Source: CAVRGQ01 sp963720785 (lineage in GTDB: Bacteria > Actinomycetota > Acidimicrobiia > IMCC26256 > DASPTH01). From it: a stretch of DNA of 64,000 bases. How positions within the stretch are numbered: position 1 is the stretch's first letter; every line of letters begins with the position of its first letter. The notes beneath the pieces are model-generated. The model ran no database searches, was not told the origin of the DNA, and saw nothing but the letters and a program-made list of their open reading frames with translations. Below, one piece after another: positions 29,515 to 36,672 of this stretch. The stretch lies in NCBI GenBank assembly GCA_963720785.1, contig CAVRGQ010000008.1, positions 124,001-188,000 of the forward strand, given 5' to 3'. The position numbers and the translations under genes are program-made.

Positions 29515-29820
29515 TTACCAGGAAGCGAGGCGCTCGCCGCAGCGGTGGCTGCCGACCACGCCGTCGTTCATCACGAGCAGCTCCACCGGGCACTCGACCG
29601 CGCCCTCGGTGACCTCGATGTCGCCGTGGATCGGGCAGCGCATCATCGGCCCGGTGCGGGTGGTGGGCTCCAGGGTGGTCTGCACCAGCCGGCGCTCCGA
29701 CGGGCTGCGCCAGCTCCAACGGCGAGGGCGGGCCTCCGGCCCGACGGCTCGGCGCAGGGCGTCACGCATCATCTCGAATTGCCGGGTCTCACCCAGGACG
29801 TCACGTCGCGGCGGTGCCAT
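29515..29820 (-). CDS. Small hypothetical protein with Cys/His pairs
   Basis: The 101-residue frame starts with MAPPRRDVLGETRQFEMMRD, is basic in the middle, and ends with CPIHGDIEVTEGAVECPVE, then LLVMNDGVVGSHRCGERL. The spacing C-x2-H, then C, then H-x-C would allow a small zinc site. I do not know the family. The frame is free-standing between convergent and divergent neighbours and could be real or spurious. A TTA-derived TAA stop is at 29515. Confidence 0.45.
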   Translation of the reverse strand: MAPPRRDVLGETRQFEMMRDALRRAVGPEARPRRWSWRSPSERRLVQTTLEPTTRTGPMMRCPIHGDIEVTEGAVECPVELLVMNDGVVGSHRCGERLASW

Positions 29821-29909
29821 GCGAGGGAACGTACGCCACGCACATCAACGCACCTTCAACGACCGGTTGATCCGGGGTGAAGTCCCGCTCGCGGTGACAC
29901 GATCTGGGA

Positions 29910-29925
29910 TCGAACGTCTGTTCGG
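29910..29925 (+). promoter_or_regulatory. LexA (SOS) box upstream of the 13E12 gene
   Basis: The sequence TCGAACGTCTGTTCGG fits the actinobacterial LexA consensus TCGAAC-N4-GTTCGA in 11 of 12 fixed positions. It ends two bases before the ATG of the DUF222-HNH gene, so bound LexA would block the transcript start. In Mycobacterium tuberculosis, 13E12-family genes are known members of the LexA regulon. Confidence 0.7.
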
Positions 29926-29927
29926 GC

Positions 29928-31145
29928 ATGGAGGGCAGGGATCCGCTGGATCTGATCGCGGAGGGGCGGGAGAAGCTCGCGGTCGAAGACCGTTCGAGCT
30001 GGGCGGATGTCGCGTTGTCCGACCGGATGGCGGCGGTGACGGCGGAGTTCGAGCGCCTGGGTGCGGAGGTGGTGCGCCTCACCGCGGAATGGAACGCGCG
30101 AGGTGCGTGGGGCGCGGACGGGTTCGTGTCCCCCGTGGCGTGGTTGGCGGCGCACGGTCGCATGACGCGCGCCGCGGCCGGGCGGCTGGTGCGTTCCGCG
30201 CGTCACGTGGCGGAGTTCGTGGCGACGGGTGACGCCCTCGCTGACGGGCGGGTCACCGCGGAGAAGGCGGAGTTGCTCGCGGAGGTGGCGCGGCATCGGG
30301 AGGAGTTCTACGAGCGCGACGAGGAGTTGCTGCTCGATCTGGCGTCACGGTTGGACGCGCGTGATCTCGCGACGGCGCTGCGCACGTGGCGGATGCTCGC
30401 CGATGACGAAGCTGCGGACGACGCGAACGACGTGCTCGACCGCGTGCATCTCGACATGGCCAACGGATTGTTGGGCAGCGAGCTGGCCGGGTTCCTCGAT
30501 CCGCACGGCGCAACCGTGTTGGCGAACGCGCTCGACATGATCGAACCGCCCGATCCGACGACCGGCCCTGACCTGCCGCGCAGCTTGTCGCAGCGTCGCG
30601 GCGAAGGACTCGTCAAGCTCGCGCAGCACTACCTCGACGCCCGCAACGGTGCGGGTGGTCGCGCAGTGCCGAGCGTGTCGATCGTGTTCACCCCCGAGCA
30701 CGACCGCTGGCTGCTCGAGGACCACCGCTGCGAACTCGACGGTTTCGGGCCCGTCCCGCGCTCCACCGTCGAGCGTCTCGTTTGTGACACGCGTGCCGCG
30801 TGGCTCACCCTCGACGGCAAGCACGAAGTGCTGAACCTGGGTCGTGAGAGCCGTACCGTCACCCCGGCGCAACGCCGCGCGGTGGCTGTGCGCGACCGGC
30901 ACTGTCAGCACCCCGGATGTCGCGCCCCGGCGCGGTGGTGCGACGTGCACCACCTCTTGGAGTGGGAAGCCGGCGGCGGAACCGACATGGCGAATCTGGT
31001 GCTGTTGTGCCGACGCCACCACGTCGCCGTCCACGAAGGCCGCAAACGCCTCGCGCGCGACGACGACGGCACCCTCCGCGTGGAGGCACGCTCCACTCGG
31101 CGGGCACGACGGCAACGATGGGCGCGCGGCGATCCCGATGGCTGA
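29928..31145 (+). CDS. 13E12 family DUF222/HNH endonuclease protein
   Basis: The 405-residue protein has the DUF222 helical domain (about residues 30-300, with FVSPVAWLAAHGRMTRAAAG and GRVTAEKAELLAEVA). A C-terminal HNH domain follows: CQHPGCRAPARWCDVHHLLE and NLVLLCRRHHVAVHEG. The Cys pairs and the His residues of the nuclease are intact. Such proteins are often multicopy in actinobacterial genomes (13E12 repeat family) and their role is unsettled. A LexA box sits directly upstream, so damage induction is predicted. No ribosome-binding site is seen. Confidence 0.9.
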   Translation: MEGRDPLDLIAEGREKLAVEDRSSWADVALSDRMAAVTAEFERLGAEVVRLTAEWNARGAWGADGFVSPVAWLAAHGRMTRAAAGRLVRSARHVAEFVATGDALADGRVTAEKAELLAEVARHREEFYERDEELLLDLASRLDARDLATALRTWRMLADDEAADDANDVLDRVHLDMANGLLGSELAGFLDPHGATVLANALDMIEPPDPTTGPDLPRSLSQRRGEGLVKLAQHYLDARNGAGGRAVPSVSIVFTPEHDRWLLEDHRCELDGFGPVPRSTVERLVCDTRAAWLTLDGKHEVLNLGRESRTVTPAQRRAVAVRDRHCQHPGCRAPARWCDVHHLLEWEAGGGTDMANLVLLCRRHHVAVHEGRKRLARDDDGTLRVEARSTRRARRQRWARGDPDG

Positions 31146-31185
31146 GGTCGGACGGACCGAGGAACCGCGTGAAACGAGTTGTGGT

Positions 31186-32361
31186 TCAGCCGAGCTTGGT
31201 GAGGGCGCGCTTGATGCCGCGCACGCCCTGCCCGATGCGGTGCTCGTTCTCCACCAGGGCGAAGCGCACGTAGCCCTCGCCACCGGGGCCGAAGCCGACA
31301 CCGGGCGACACGGCGACCTTGGCCTCGCGCACGAGGAGCTTGGCGAAGTCGAGGCTGCCCATCTCCTGGTACGGCTCGGGGATCGGGGCCCACACGAACA
31401 TCGTGCCCTGGGGCTTCTCGATGTGCCACCCGGCGCGGTCGAGACCGTCGATGAGCGCGTTGCGGCGGCCGCAGTAGATCGCGTTGGCCTCGAGCGGGTA
31501 GTCGGGCGCCTCGTTCATGGTGACGGTGGCGGCCACCTGGATCGGCTGGAAGGTGCCGTAGTCGAGGTAGCTCTTGAGCTTGGCGAGCGCGGCGACCACC
31601 TCGGCATTGCCGAGCAGGAAGCCGACGCGCCAGCCGGCCATCGAGAACGACTTCGTCATCGTGTAGAGCTCGACCGCGACGTCGGACGCGCCGGGCACCT
31701 GCAGGATCGAAGGCGGGTCGTAGCCGTCGAAGCCGAGGTCGGCGTAGGCGAAGTCGTGGACGAGGAGCACCTCGTGCTCGCGGGCGAAGTCGACCATGCG
31801 CTGCATGAACGCGAGGTCGACGCACGTGGTCGTGGGATTGTGCGGGAACGACAGCACGATGACGCGAGGGCGCGGCCACGACGCTTCCCACGACTCGAGC
31901 AGGTTCTCGAAGAAGTCCTGCTCCGGGCCGAGCCGCACGTGGCGCACCTCGGCGCCGGCGAGGATCGGGCCCCAGATGTGGATCGGGTACGAGGGGCTGG
32001 GCACCAGCGCGGCGTCGCCGGGGCCGAGCAGCACCCACATGAGGTGGGAGAAGCCCTCCTTGGCGCCGATGGTGGAGCACACCTGCGTGTCGGGGTCGAG
32101 CTCCACGCCGAACTTGCGCTGGTACAGGTCGGTGATCGCGAGGCGGAGCTTCGGGATGCCCTTGCTCATCGAGTATCGGTGGTTGCGGGGGTTCTCGACC
32201 GCCTCCGCGAGCTTCTTCACCGCGATGTCGGGCGACGGCAGGTCGGGGTTGCCGAAGCCGAGGTCGACGACGTCCTCGCCGGCCCGCCGGGCCTCGATCT
32301 TCAGGGCATCCATGATCCCGAAGACGTACGGCGGCAGGGCGTTGATGCGGCGGAACTCCAT
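31186..32361 (-). CDS. PLP-dependent class I aminotransferase, AlaC-like
   Basis: The 391-residue enzyme starts [20 protein letters not shown] and contains [40 protein letters not shown], the cofactor-binding HNPTT and [11 protein letters not shown], and the lysine region [14 protein letters not shown]. This set resembles E. coli AlaC (a glutamate-pyruvate aminotransferase) and LL-DAP-aminotransferase-like proteins. Alanine synthesis is most likely, but substrate cannot be proved from sequence. It is the last gene of the SRPBCC-ROK-LLM run and lies 53 bases after the LLM gene. Confidence 0.85.
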   Translation of the reverse strand: MEFRRINALPPYVFGIMDALKIEARRAGEDVVDLGFGNPDLPSPDIAVKKLAEAVENPRNHRYSMSKGIPKLRLAITDLYQRKFGVELDPDTQVCSTIGAKEGFSHLMWVLLGPGDAALVPSPSYPIHIWGPILAGAEVRHVRLGPEQDFFENLLESWEASWPRPRVIVLSFPHNPTTTCVDLAFMQRMVDFAREHEVLLVHDFAYADLGFDGYDPPSILQVPGASDVAVELYTMTKSFSMAGWRVGFLLGNAEVVAALAKLKSYLDYGTFQPIQVAATVTMNEAPDYPLEANAIYCGRRNALIDGLDRAGWHIEKPQGTMFVWAPIPEPYQEMGSLDFAKLLVREAKVAVSPGVGFGPGGEGYVRFALVENEHRIGQGVRGIKRALTKLG

Positions 32362-32414
32362 AAGGGCAAGGTACCAGCCACCCCTCCGCGCCCAGGGAAC
32401 GTTTCCCGGCCTGC

Positions 32415-33255
32415 TCAGGCCAGCCGGGGTGCGAGATCGGCGCCGATGATGCGGCAGTTGTCGGGGTCCGACGAGTCGATCGGCCCCAGCATCAGCCACT
32501 CCGCGCCCGCGTCCACGTACGGCCGCAGCGCGTCGGCCACGGTGTCGGGGCCGCCCACGATCACCTGGGCGGGGGCCGGACGATTCGTGTTGTCGATGCC
32601 GAGCCGCTCGGCTTTCGCCGCAGCTTCCGCGTCGGAGTCGGCGAGCACCACGAGCCCGCCCCACGACAGCGTGAAGGGCTCACGGGCGGCGGCCGCGCGC
32701 ACACCGACGGCCTGCGCGGCGAACCGGTCGAGCGGCGAGCCCCAGCGGTTCCAGCCGTCGGCGTGGGCCGCGGCCATCTCCCGCACCGCGGGGTCGGTGC
32801 CGCCGATCCACACGGGGTACCCGCGGTCGCGCAGGGTGTCGACGGTGTCGCGCAGCATCGCGAGGCGGTCCTCGACGGAGCCGAAGCCGAGGCCGAACGA
32901 CTCGTTCTCCTCGCGGCTCTCGCCGTCGCCGGCGCCCACCGCGATGGCGAGGCGTTCGCGTCCGGCGATGCGGGCGACGGTGTCGAGCCCGTGCGCGAGG
33001 GTGGCCGGCGGGCGCAGCGACGCGCGCCGCGACGAGCGAGCCGAGCACGACGCGCTCCGTCGCCGCCGCGATCGCGCCCATCATCACGAGCATCTCGATC
33101 GCAGGACGGCGCTCACCCTTGGGCCCGCGCCGGAAGAGGTGGTCGTACGCGAACACGCCGTCGACCCCGTGGGTCTCGGCCGCGGCGGCGATCGCCAGCG
33201 ACGGCTCGATCGTGTCGCGGAACGACGGCAGCGTGATACCGAGGCGCGGGGTCAT
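32415..33255 (-). CDS. LLM-class F420-dependent oxidoreductase, one apparent frameshift
   Basis: Luciferase-like monooxygenase family TIM-barrel flavin enzymes of this type use F420 or FMN. The corrected protein has about 279 residues: [20 protein letters not shown], the central [12 protein letters not shown], then [38 protein letters not shown] and DGWNRW. The GAGD and WIGG blocks are typical of the F420 branch. One extra base in the run near 33022-33031 splits the frame, as elsewhere in the window. The start ATG is 10 bases after the ROK kinase stop. The substrate is not predictable. Confidence 0.85.
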
Positions 33256-33265
33256 CGCACGACCG

Positions 33266-34246
33266 TCATCGTGCGTCGTGGCCCACGAGCTCGCGGGCGA
33301 GCGCAGCCGCGCCGATCACCCCGGCGCTCCCACCGAGCGCCGCGGCGACGACCGGGATGGCCGGGCGGTAGGGCGCGCCCTCCACCCGGCCGTGGAACGC
33401 GGCGGCGAGGGGGCCGAGCAACACGTCGCCGAGGTCGACGAGTCCGCCCGACACCAGCACCTGGTCGGGGTCGAAGATGTTGACCAGCCCCACGAGCCCG
33501 ATGGCAACCTGATGCGCGTACTCCACCACCAGCGCCACGGCGTCGGGCTCCCCGCGCTGCGCGGCCTCGCCCACGTGGGTGCCCCGCACCGTCGCGACGT
33601 CGCCGCCGGCGAGCGCGAGCACCGAGGGGGCTTCGCCCCGCGCCGCCGCGGCGCGGCCGAGCGCGCCGAGCGCGGTGCCGGAGGCCAGCGCCTCCCAGTG
33701 ACCGATCTCGCCGCAGGCGCAGCGCGGGCCGTGCGGGTCCACCTGGAAGTGGCCGATCTCTGCCGCGAACCCGTGGGCGCCGCGCAGGACCTTGCCGTTC
33801 ACCACCACTCCCCCGCCCACCCCGGTGCCGAGGGTCACGAGCAGGAAGTCGCCGCAACCCCTCCCCGCGCCGTGCACCAGCTCCGCGAGCGCGGCGACGT
33901 TCGCGTCGTTGTCGACCGCGACCGGCAGGCCGAGGGCCTCGGTGAGGCGGGCGCGCACCGGCGCGCGGAGGAACGCCGGCACGTTCGGCGAGTAGTGGAT
34001 CACGCCGTCGCGGTCGACCATGCCCGCCGCGCCCACGCCGAGCGCGGCAGCGTCGGGCCGATGGTGCTGCAACGCACGGGCGGTGTCGGCGATGAACTCG
34101 ACGATGCCGTCGAGCGTCGGCGCGGTGGGACCGACGCGCTGCTCGACCACCCTGCCGTCGGGGTCGACGAGCGCGACCCGCGTGTTGGTGCCGCCGAGGT
34201 CGACCCCGAACGTCGCCGGCGGCGACGAGGAGGACGTCGCGGTCAA
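33266..34246 (-). CDS. ROK family sugar kinase (glucokinase-like)
   Basis: The 326-residue protein has the ATP motif TFGVDLGGTNTRVALVD, the catalytic region VAVDNDANVAALAELVHGAG, GDFLLVTLGTGVGGGVVVNG, the ROK zinc region EIGHFQVDPHGPRCACGEIG and HWEALASG. Glucokinase is the likeliest activity. In the zinc motif the third cysteine of CxCGxxGC is His, a conservative change. The start is TTG 34246, which overlaps the preceding stop as TTGA and follows GGAGGCGAGGG. It is coupled to the 78-residue protein gene. Confidence 0.88.
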   Translation of the reverse strand: MTATSSSSPPATFGVDLGGTNTRVALVDPDGRVVEQRVGPTAPTLDGIVEFIADTARALQHHRPDAAALGVGAAGMVDRDGVIHYSPNVPAFLRAPVRARLTEALGLPVAVDNDANVAALAELVHGAGRGCGDFLLVTLGTGVGGGVVVNGKVLRGAHGFAAEIGHFQVDPHGPRCACGEIGHWEALASGTALGALGRAAAARGEAPSVLALAGGDVATVRGTHVGEAAQRGEPDAVALVVEYAHQVAIGLVGLVNIFDPDQVLVSGGLVDLGDVLLGPLAAAFHGRVEGAPYRPAIPVVAAALGGSAGVIGAAALARELVGHDAR

Positions 34247-34479
34247 CCCTCGCCTCCCCGTTGGGTGTCGACGATGCGCTCCGCCGCGTCGAGCAGGGCC
34301 TTGCCCGCGTCGAGCAGCGCGTCGGCGGCCTCGAGCACGTGGTCGCGCACCTCGGGCAGCGCGCCGAGCAACTCGGTGATGACGATCTCGAGCACGCCGG
34401 GCTGCGGCAGCTCGTGCGACTCGTTGCCCACGTCGTCGTAGGGCACCTCGTCGGGATGGGGGATCCGGGGATCGGTCAC
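34243..34479 (-). CDS. Small conserved-looking helical protein, 78 residues
   Basis: The frame starts at GTG 34479 (overlapping the SRPBCC stop as GTGA) and ends in the ROK start (TTGA). It reads DPRIPHPDEVPYDDVGNESH, then a long amphipathic helix with Leu/Ala/Asp heptads (VLEAADALLDAGKALLDAAE). There are no cysteines, membrane helices or catalytic motifs. I do not recognise it. The overlaps on both sides are the best evidence that it is translated. Confidence 0.7.
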   Translation of the reverse strand: MTDPRIPHPDEVPYDDVGNESHELPQPGVLEIVITELLGALPEVRDHVLEAADALLDAGKALLDAAERIVDTQRGGEG

Positions 34480-34943
34480 GTGCCCTCCGCCGCTCGCTTG
34501 AGCTCCTGCAGTGCGTTGTGGACGATGAGCGCACCGGCGCGACGTTTCAGCAAGCCGGGCATGGGGATGGCGAGGTCGATGCTCAGGTCGTAGGTCACGA
34601 GGGTGCCGCCACCGCCGGTCCCGTCGGTCCCATCGGGCCCGCCGTCGGCCGCGAACGCGTACCGGCCGTCGAGCGCACGCAGCATCTCGCCCTCCACCAG
34701 CGTCCACGTGAACGCGGCCGGTGCCTCGGTCCAGTCGTACGCGAGGACGTACCGGATGTGCTTACCCATCGCCGACACGTGGAACTCGACGCGCGTACCG
34801 CGGCCGTGCTCGTCGCGTTCGAGCACGCTGATCTGCTTCACGTCCTTCGCCCAGGAGGGGTACTCCTCGAAGTCGGCGGTGTACCCGAAGCAGAGCGCGG
34901 GGCTGGCCTGCACCCGGATCTGCTCGTGCGCCTGCTCACCCAT
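34476..34943 (-). CDS. SRPBCC (START/polyketide cyclase-like) family protein
   Basis: The 155-residue protein has the helix-grip pattern: IRVQASPALCFGYTADFEEY, PSWAKDVKQISVLERDEHGR, GTRVEFHVSAMGKHIRYVLA and a C-terminal helix (LLKRRAGALIVHNALQELKR). Such proteins bind lipids or other hydrophobic ligands in a deep pocket, and the ligand is unknown here. Two tandem 25-base units directly before the ATG repeat the start region. No strong Shine-Dalgarno is present. It begins a five-gene run leading to the aminotransferase. Confidence 0.82.
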   Translation of the reverse strand: MGEQAHEQIRVQASPALCFGYTADFEEYPSWAKDVKQISVLERDEHGRGTRVEFHVSAMGKHIRYVLAYDWTEAPAAFTWTLVEGEMLRALDGRYAFAADGGPDGTDGTGGGGTLVTYDLSIDLAIPMPGLLKRRAGALIVHNALQELKRAAEGT

Positions 34944-34993
34944 GGCGGTCCGCCATGTTCTCAGCCATGGCTCGCCGCCATGTTCACACCCAT
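34944..34993 (-). repeat. Two tandem 25-base units before the SRPBCC start, each with an ATG and a mini reading frame
   Basis: The two units (34944-34968 and 34969-34993) differ at five positions, and the SRPBCC gene start begins like a third copy. On the minus strand each unit opens a 10-codon frame (MGVNMAASHG and MAENMADRHG), ended by TGA in the following copy. The inner part CATGGCGG-T-CCGCCATG is an inverted repeat overlapping the true ATG. Leader peptides or a hairpin over the start are both possible. Confidence 0.6.
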
Positions 34994-35016
34994 GTCCGGA
35001 CCTTACCGGTACCGGT

Positions 35017-35487
35017 TCAGCGGTGGCGCCGCGGCGTGGCCGGCGGGCGCGGCGGGAACACGCCGTGGCGCGCGGCCCACGTGCCCGCGAGTCCGACCGG
35101 CAGCATCGGCACCAGCACGGAGAAGCCGTCGAGGCCCGACGCGGTGATGCACGTGACCGCGAACGAGACGACGAAGATCCAGAGGAACTGGCGCCGCACC
35201 GGCTTCGGCGCGGAACCGCTCAGGAAGAAGAGGTTCGACACGGCCACGTTGTCACCCTCGGAACTGCGCACCAGGCCCTTGCCGAACGCGTAGAGGCAGA
35301 GGATCGTGCCGGCGGCGAACAGCACGAGCGACACGGCGATGCCCACGCCCTTCGCGACGTCGGAGTCGAGGAACGCCCCGGGGATCGCGGTGACCGCGAA
35401 GAGCACGTCGGTGACCCAGCCCCACACGATGATGGCGCGGCCGGTGCCGGGCGGCGGCGCCAGGGGGTGTGCTGCTCCATCGACCAT
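35017..35487 (-). CDS. Four-helix membrane protein of unknown function
   Basis: The 156-residue protein has four predicted membrane helices, including AIIVWGWVTDVLFAVTAIPG, VGIAVSLVLFAAGTILCLYA, FLWIFVVSFAVTCITASGL and the VLVPMLPVGLAGTWAARHG region. The N-terminus is Pro-rich and the C-terminus is basic. It resembles other small actinobacterial membrane proteins without a named function. TACGCT lies 8 bases upstream of the ATG, so a leaderless mRNA is likely. Confidence 0.78.
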   Translation of the reverse strand: MVDGAAHPLAPPPGTGRAIIVWGWVTDVLFAVTAIPGAFLDSDVAKGVGIAVSLVLFAAGTILCLYAFGKGLVRSSEGDNVAVSNLFFLSGSAPKPVRRQFLWIFVVSFAVTCITASGLDGFSVLVPMLPVGLAGTWAARHGVFPPRPPATPRRHR

Positions 35488-35526
35488 CGGCGGGGAGCGT
35501 ACCGGCCGCCTCGCCCGGAAGATCGG

Positions 35527-36672
35527 TCAGAGGAGGGGGCCGAGATCGGCGAGGTCGCCGGCGGCGAGCGGCGCGAGCCGGGCCACGAGGTGCTCGTAGG
35601 CGAACTCGGCGACGGCCCGCTGCCGGGCCGCCTCCCCCATCGCCCGGCGCAGCGACTCGTCGCGCAGGATGCGGTCGAGCGCGGCGCGCACGTCGACGGC
35701 GCGGCTCTCGACGACGAAGCCGGTCTCGCCGTCGACCACGGCCTCGTGCGAGCCACCGCTGCGGCCCGCGATCTGCGGCACCCCGCACGCCGCCGCCTCG
35801 AGGAACACGATGCCGAAGCCCTCCGCCTCGAGCCCGCCCCACCGGTCGCGACACGGCGCGGCGAACACGTCGGCGCAGGCGTAGAGGCGCGGGAACGAGT
35901 CGTCGTCGGCCACCCGGCCGAGGAAACGCATGCGCTCCCCCAGCCCCGCGGCGCGCGCCTTGCGCTCCAGCCGGTCGCGGTCGCGCCCGGCGCCGGCGAT
36001 GGCGAGGTGCACCCCGGGCAGGCCGGCGACCGCGTCGATCAGCACGTCGAAGCCCTTGCGCGGCACGAGCCGGCTCACCCCGAGCACGAGCGGTGCGTCA
36101 GGGTCGAGGCCGAACTCGGCGCGGACCTTGCGTCGCTCCTCGTCGCGCGTCGTCACGGGCAGCGGCCGGAAGCGCTCGACGTCGACGCCGGGCGGCACGA
36201 TCACCCCGCGCAGCCCACACCGCGCCGCACGCTCGGCCTCACGTGCGGGATAGCGCCCGGCGGCGACGACGCCCGCCGCGCCGCGCAGCACACGCGCGCC
36301 GAGCGCACGCGAGCCGGGCAGGTGACCGGGCACCGTCACCTCCGCGCCGTGCACGATCACCACGTAGGGCGCCGCGGTGAGCTGGGGGCCGACGTGCCCG
36401 AGCGGCAGCCAGGGGTCGAGGAAGATCACCGACGCGCCGACGTGGCGCGCGAGCGCGTCGACGGTGCGGGTGAGTGCCGGGCGCGGCAGCAGCACCGGGG
36501 CGCCGCGCACCACGCGGAACTCCTGCTGCTCGTCCCACGCGGCGTCGCCGTCGTGGCGGGTGGTGTACACGACCGTGTCGTCGGCGGGCAGCCGGCGCCA
36601 CAGCTCGTAGAGGTACGACTGGATGCCGCCGATCTTGGGCGGGAAGTCATTGGTGACGAGGAGCGACGTCAT
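35527..36672 (-). CDS. GT4 glycosyltransferase, PimB-like
   Basis: The 381-residue retaining glycosyltransferase starts SLLVTNDFPPKIGGIQSYLY, the motif of mycobacterial PimB'-type mannosyltransferases. It has VIVHGAEVTVPGHLPGSR in the acceptor domain. In the donor domain it has VSRLVPRKGFDVLIDAVAG and the signature GLEAEGFGIVFLEAAACGVP, with the Glu residues that bind the nucleotide-sugar. Mannosylation of a phosphatidylinositol lipid is inferred and would fit the ppm1 gene in the window. The ATG overlaps the reductase/MFS stop as ATGA. Confidence 0.85.
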   Translation of the reverse strand: MTSLLVTNDFPPKIGGIQSYLYELWRRLPADDTVVYTTRHDGDAAWDEQQEFRVVRGAPVLLPRPALTRTVDALARHVGASVIFLDPWLPLGHVGPQLTAAPYVVIVHGAEVTVPGHLPGSRALGARVLRGAAGVVAAGRYPAREAERAARCGLRGVIVPPGVDVERFRPLPVTTRDEERRKVRAEFGLDPDAPLVLGVSRLVPRKGFDVLIDAVAGLPGVHLAIAGAGRDRDRLERKARAAGLGERMRFLGRVADDDSFPRLYACADVFAAPCRDRWGGLEAEGFGIVFLEAAACGVPQIAGRSGGSHEAVVDGETGFVVESRAVDVRAALDRILRDESLRRAMGEAARQRAVAEFAYEHLVARLAPLAAGDLADLGPLL

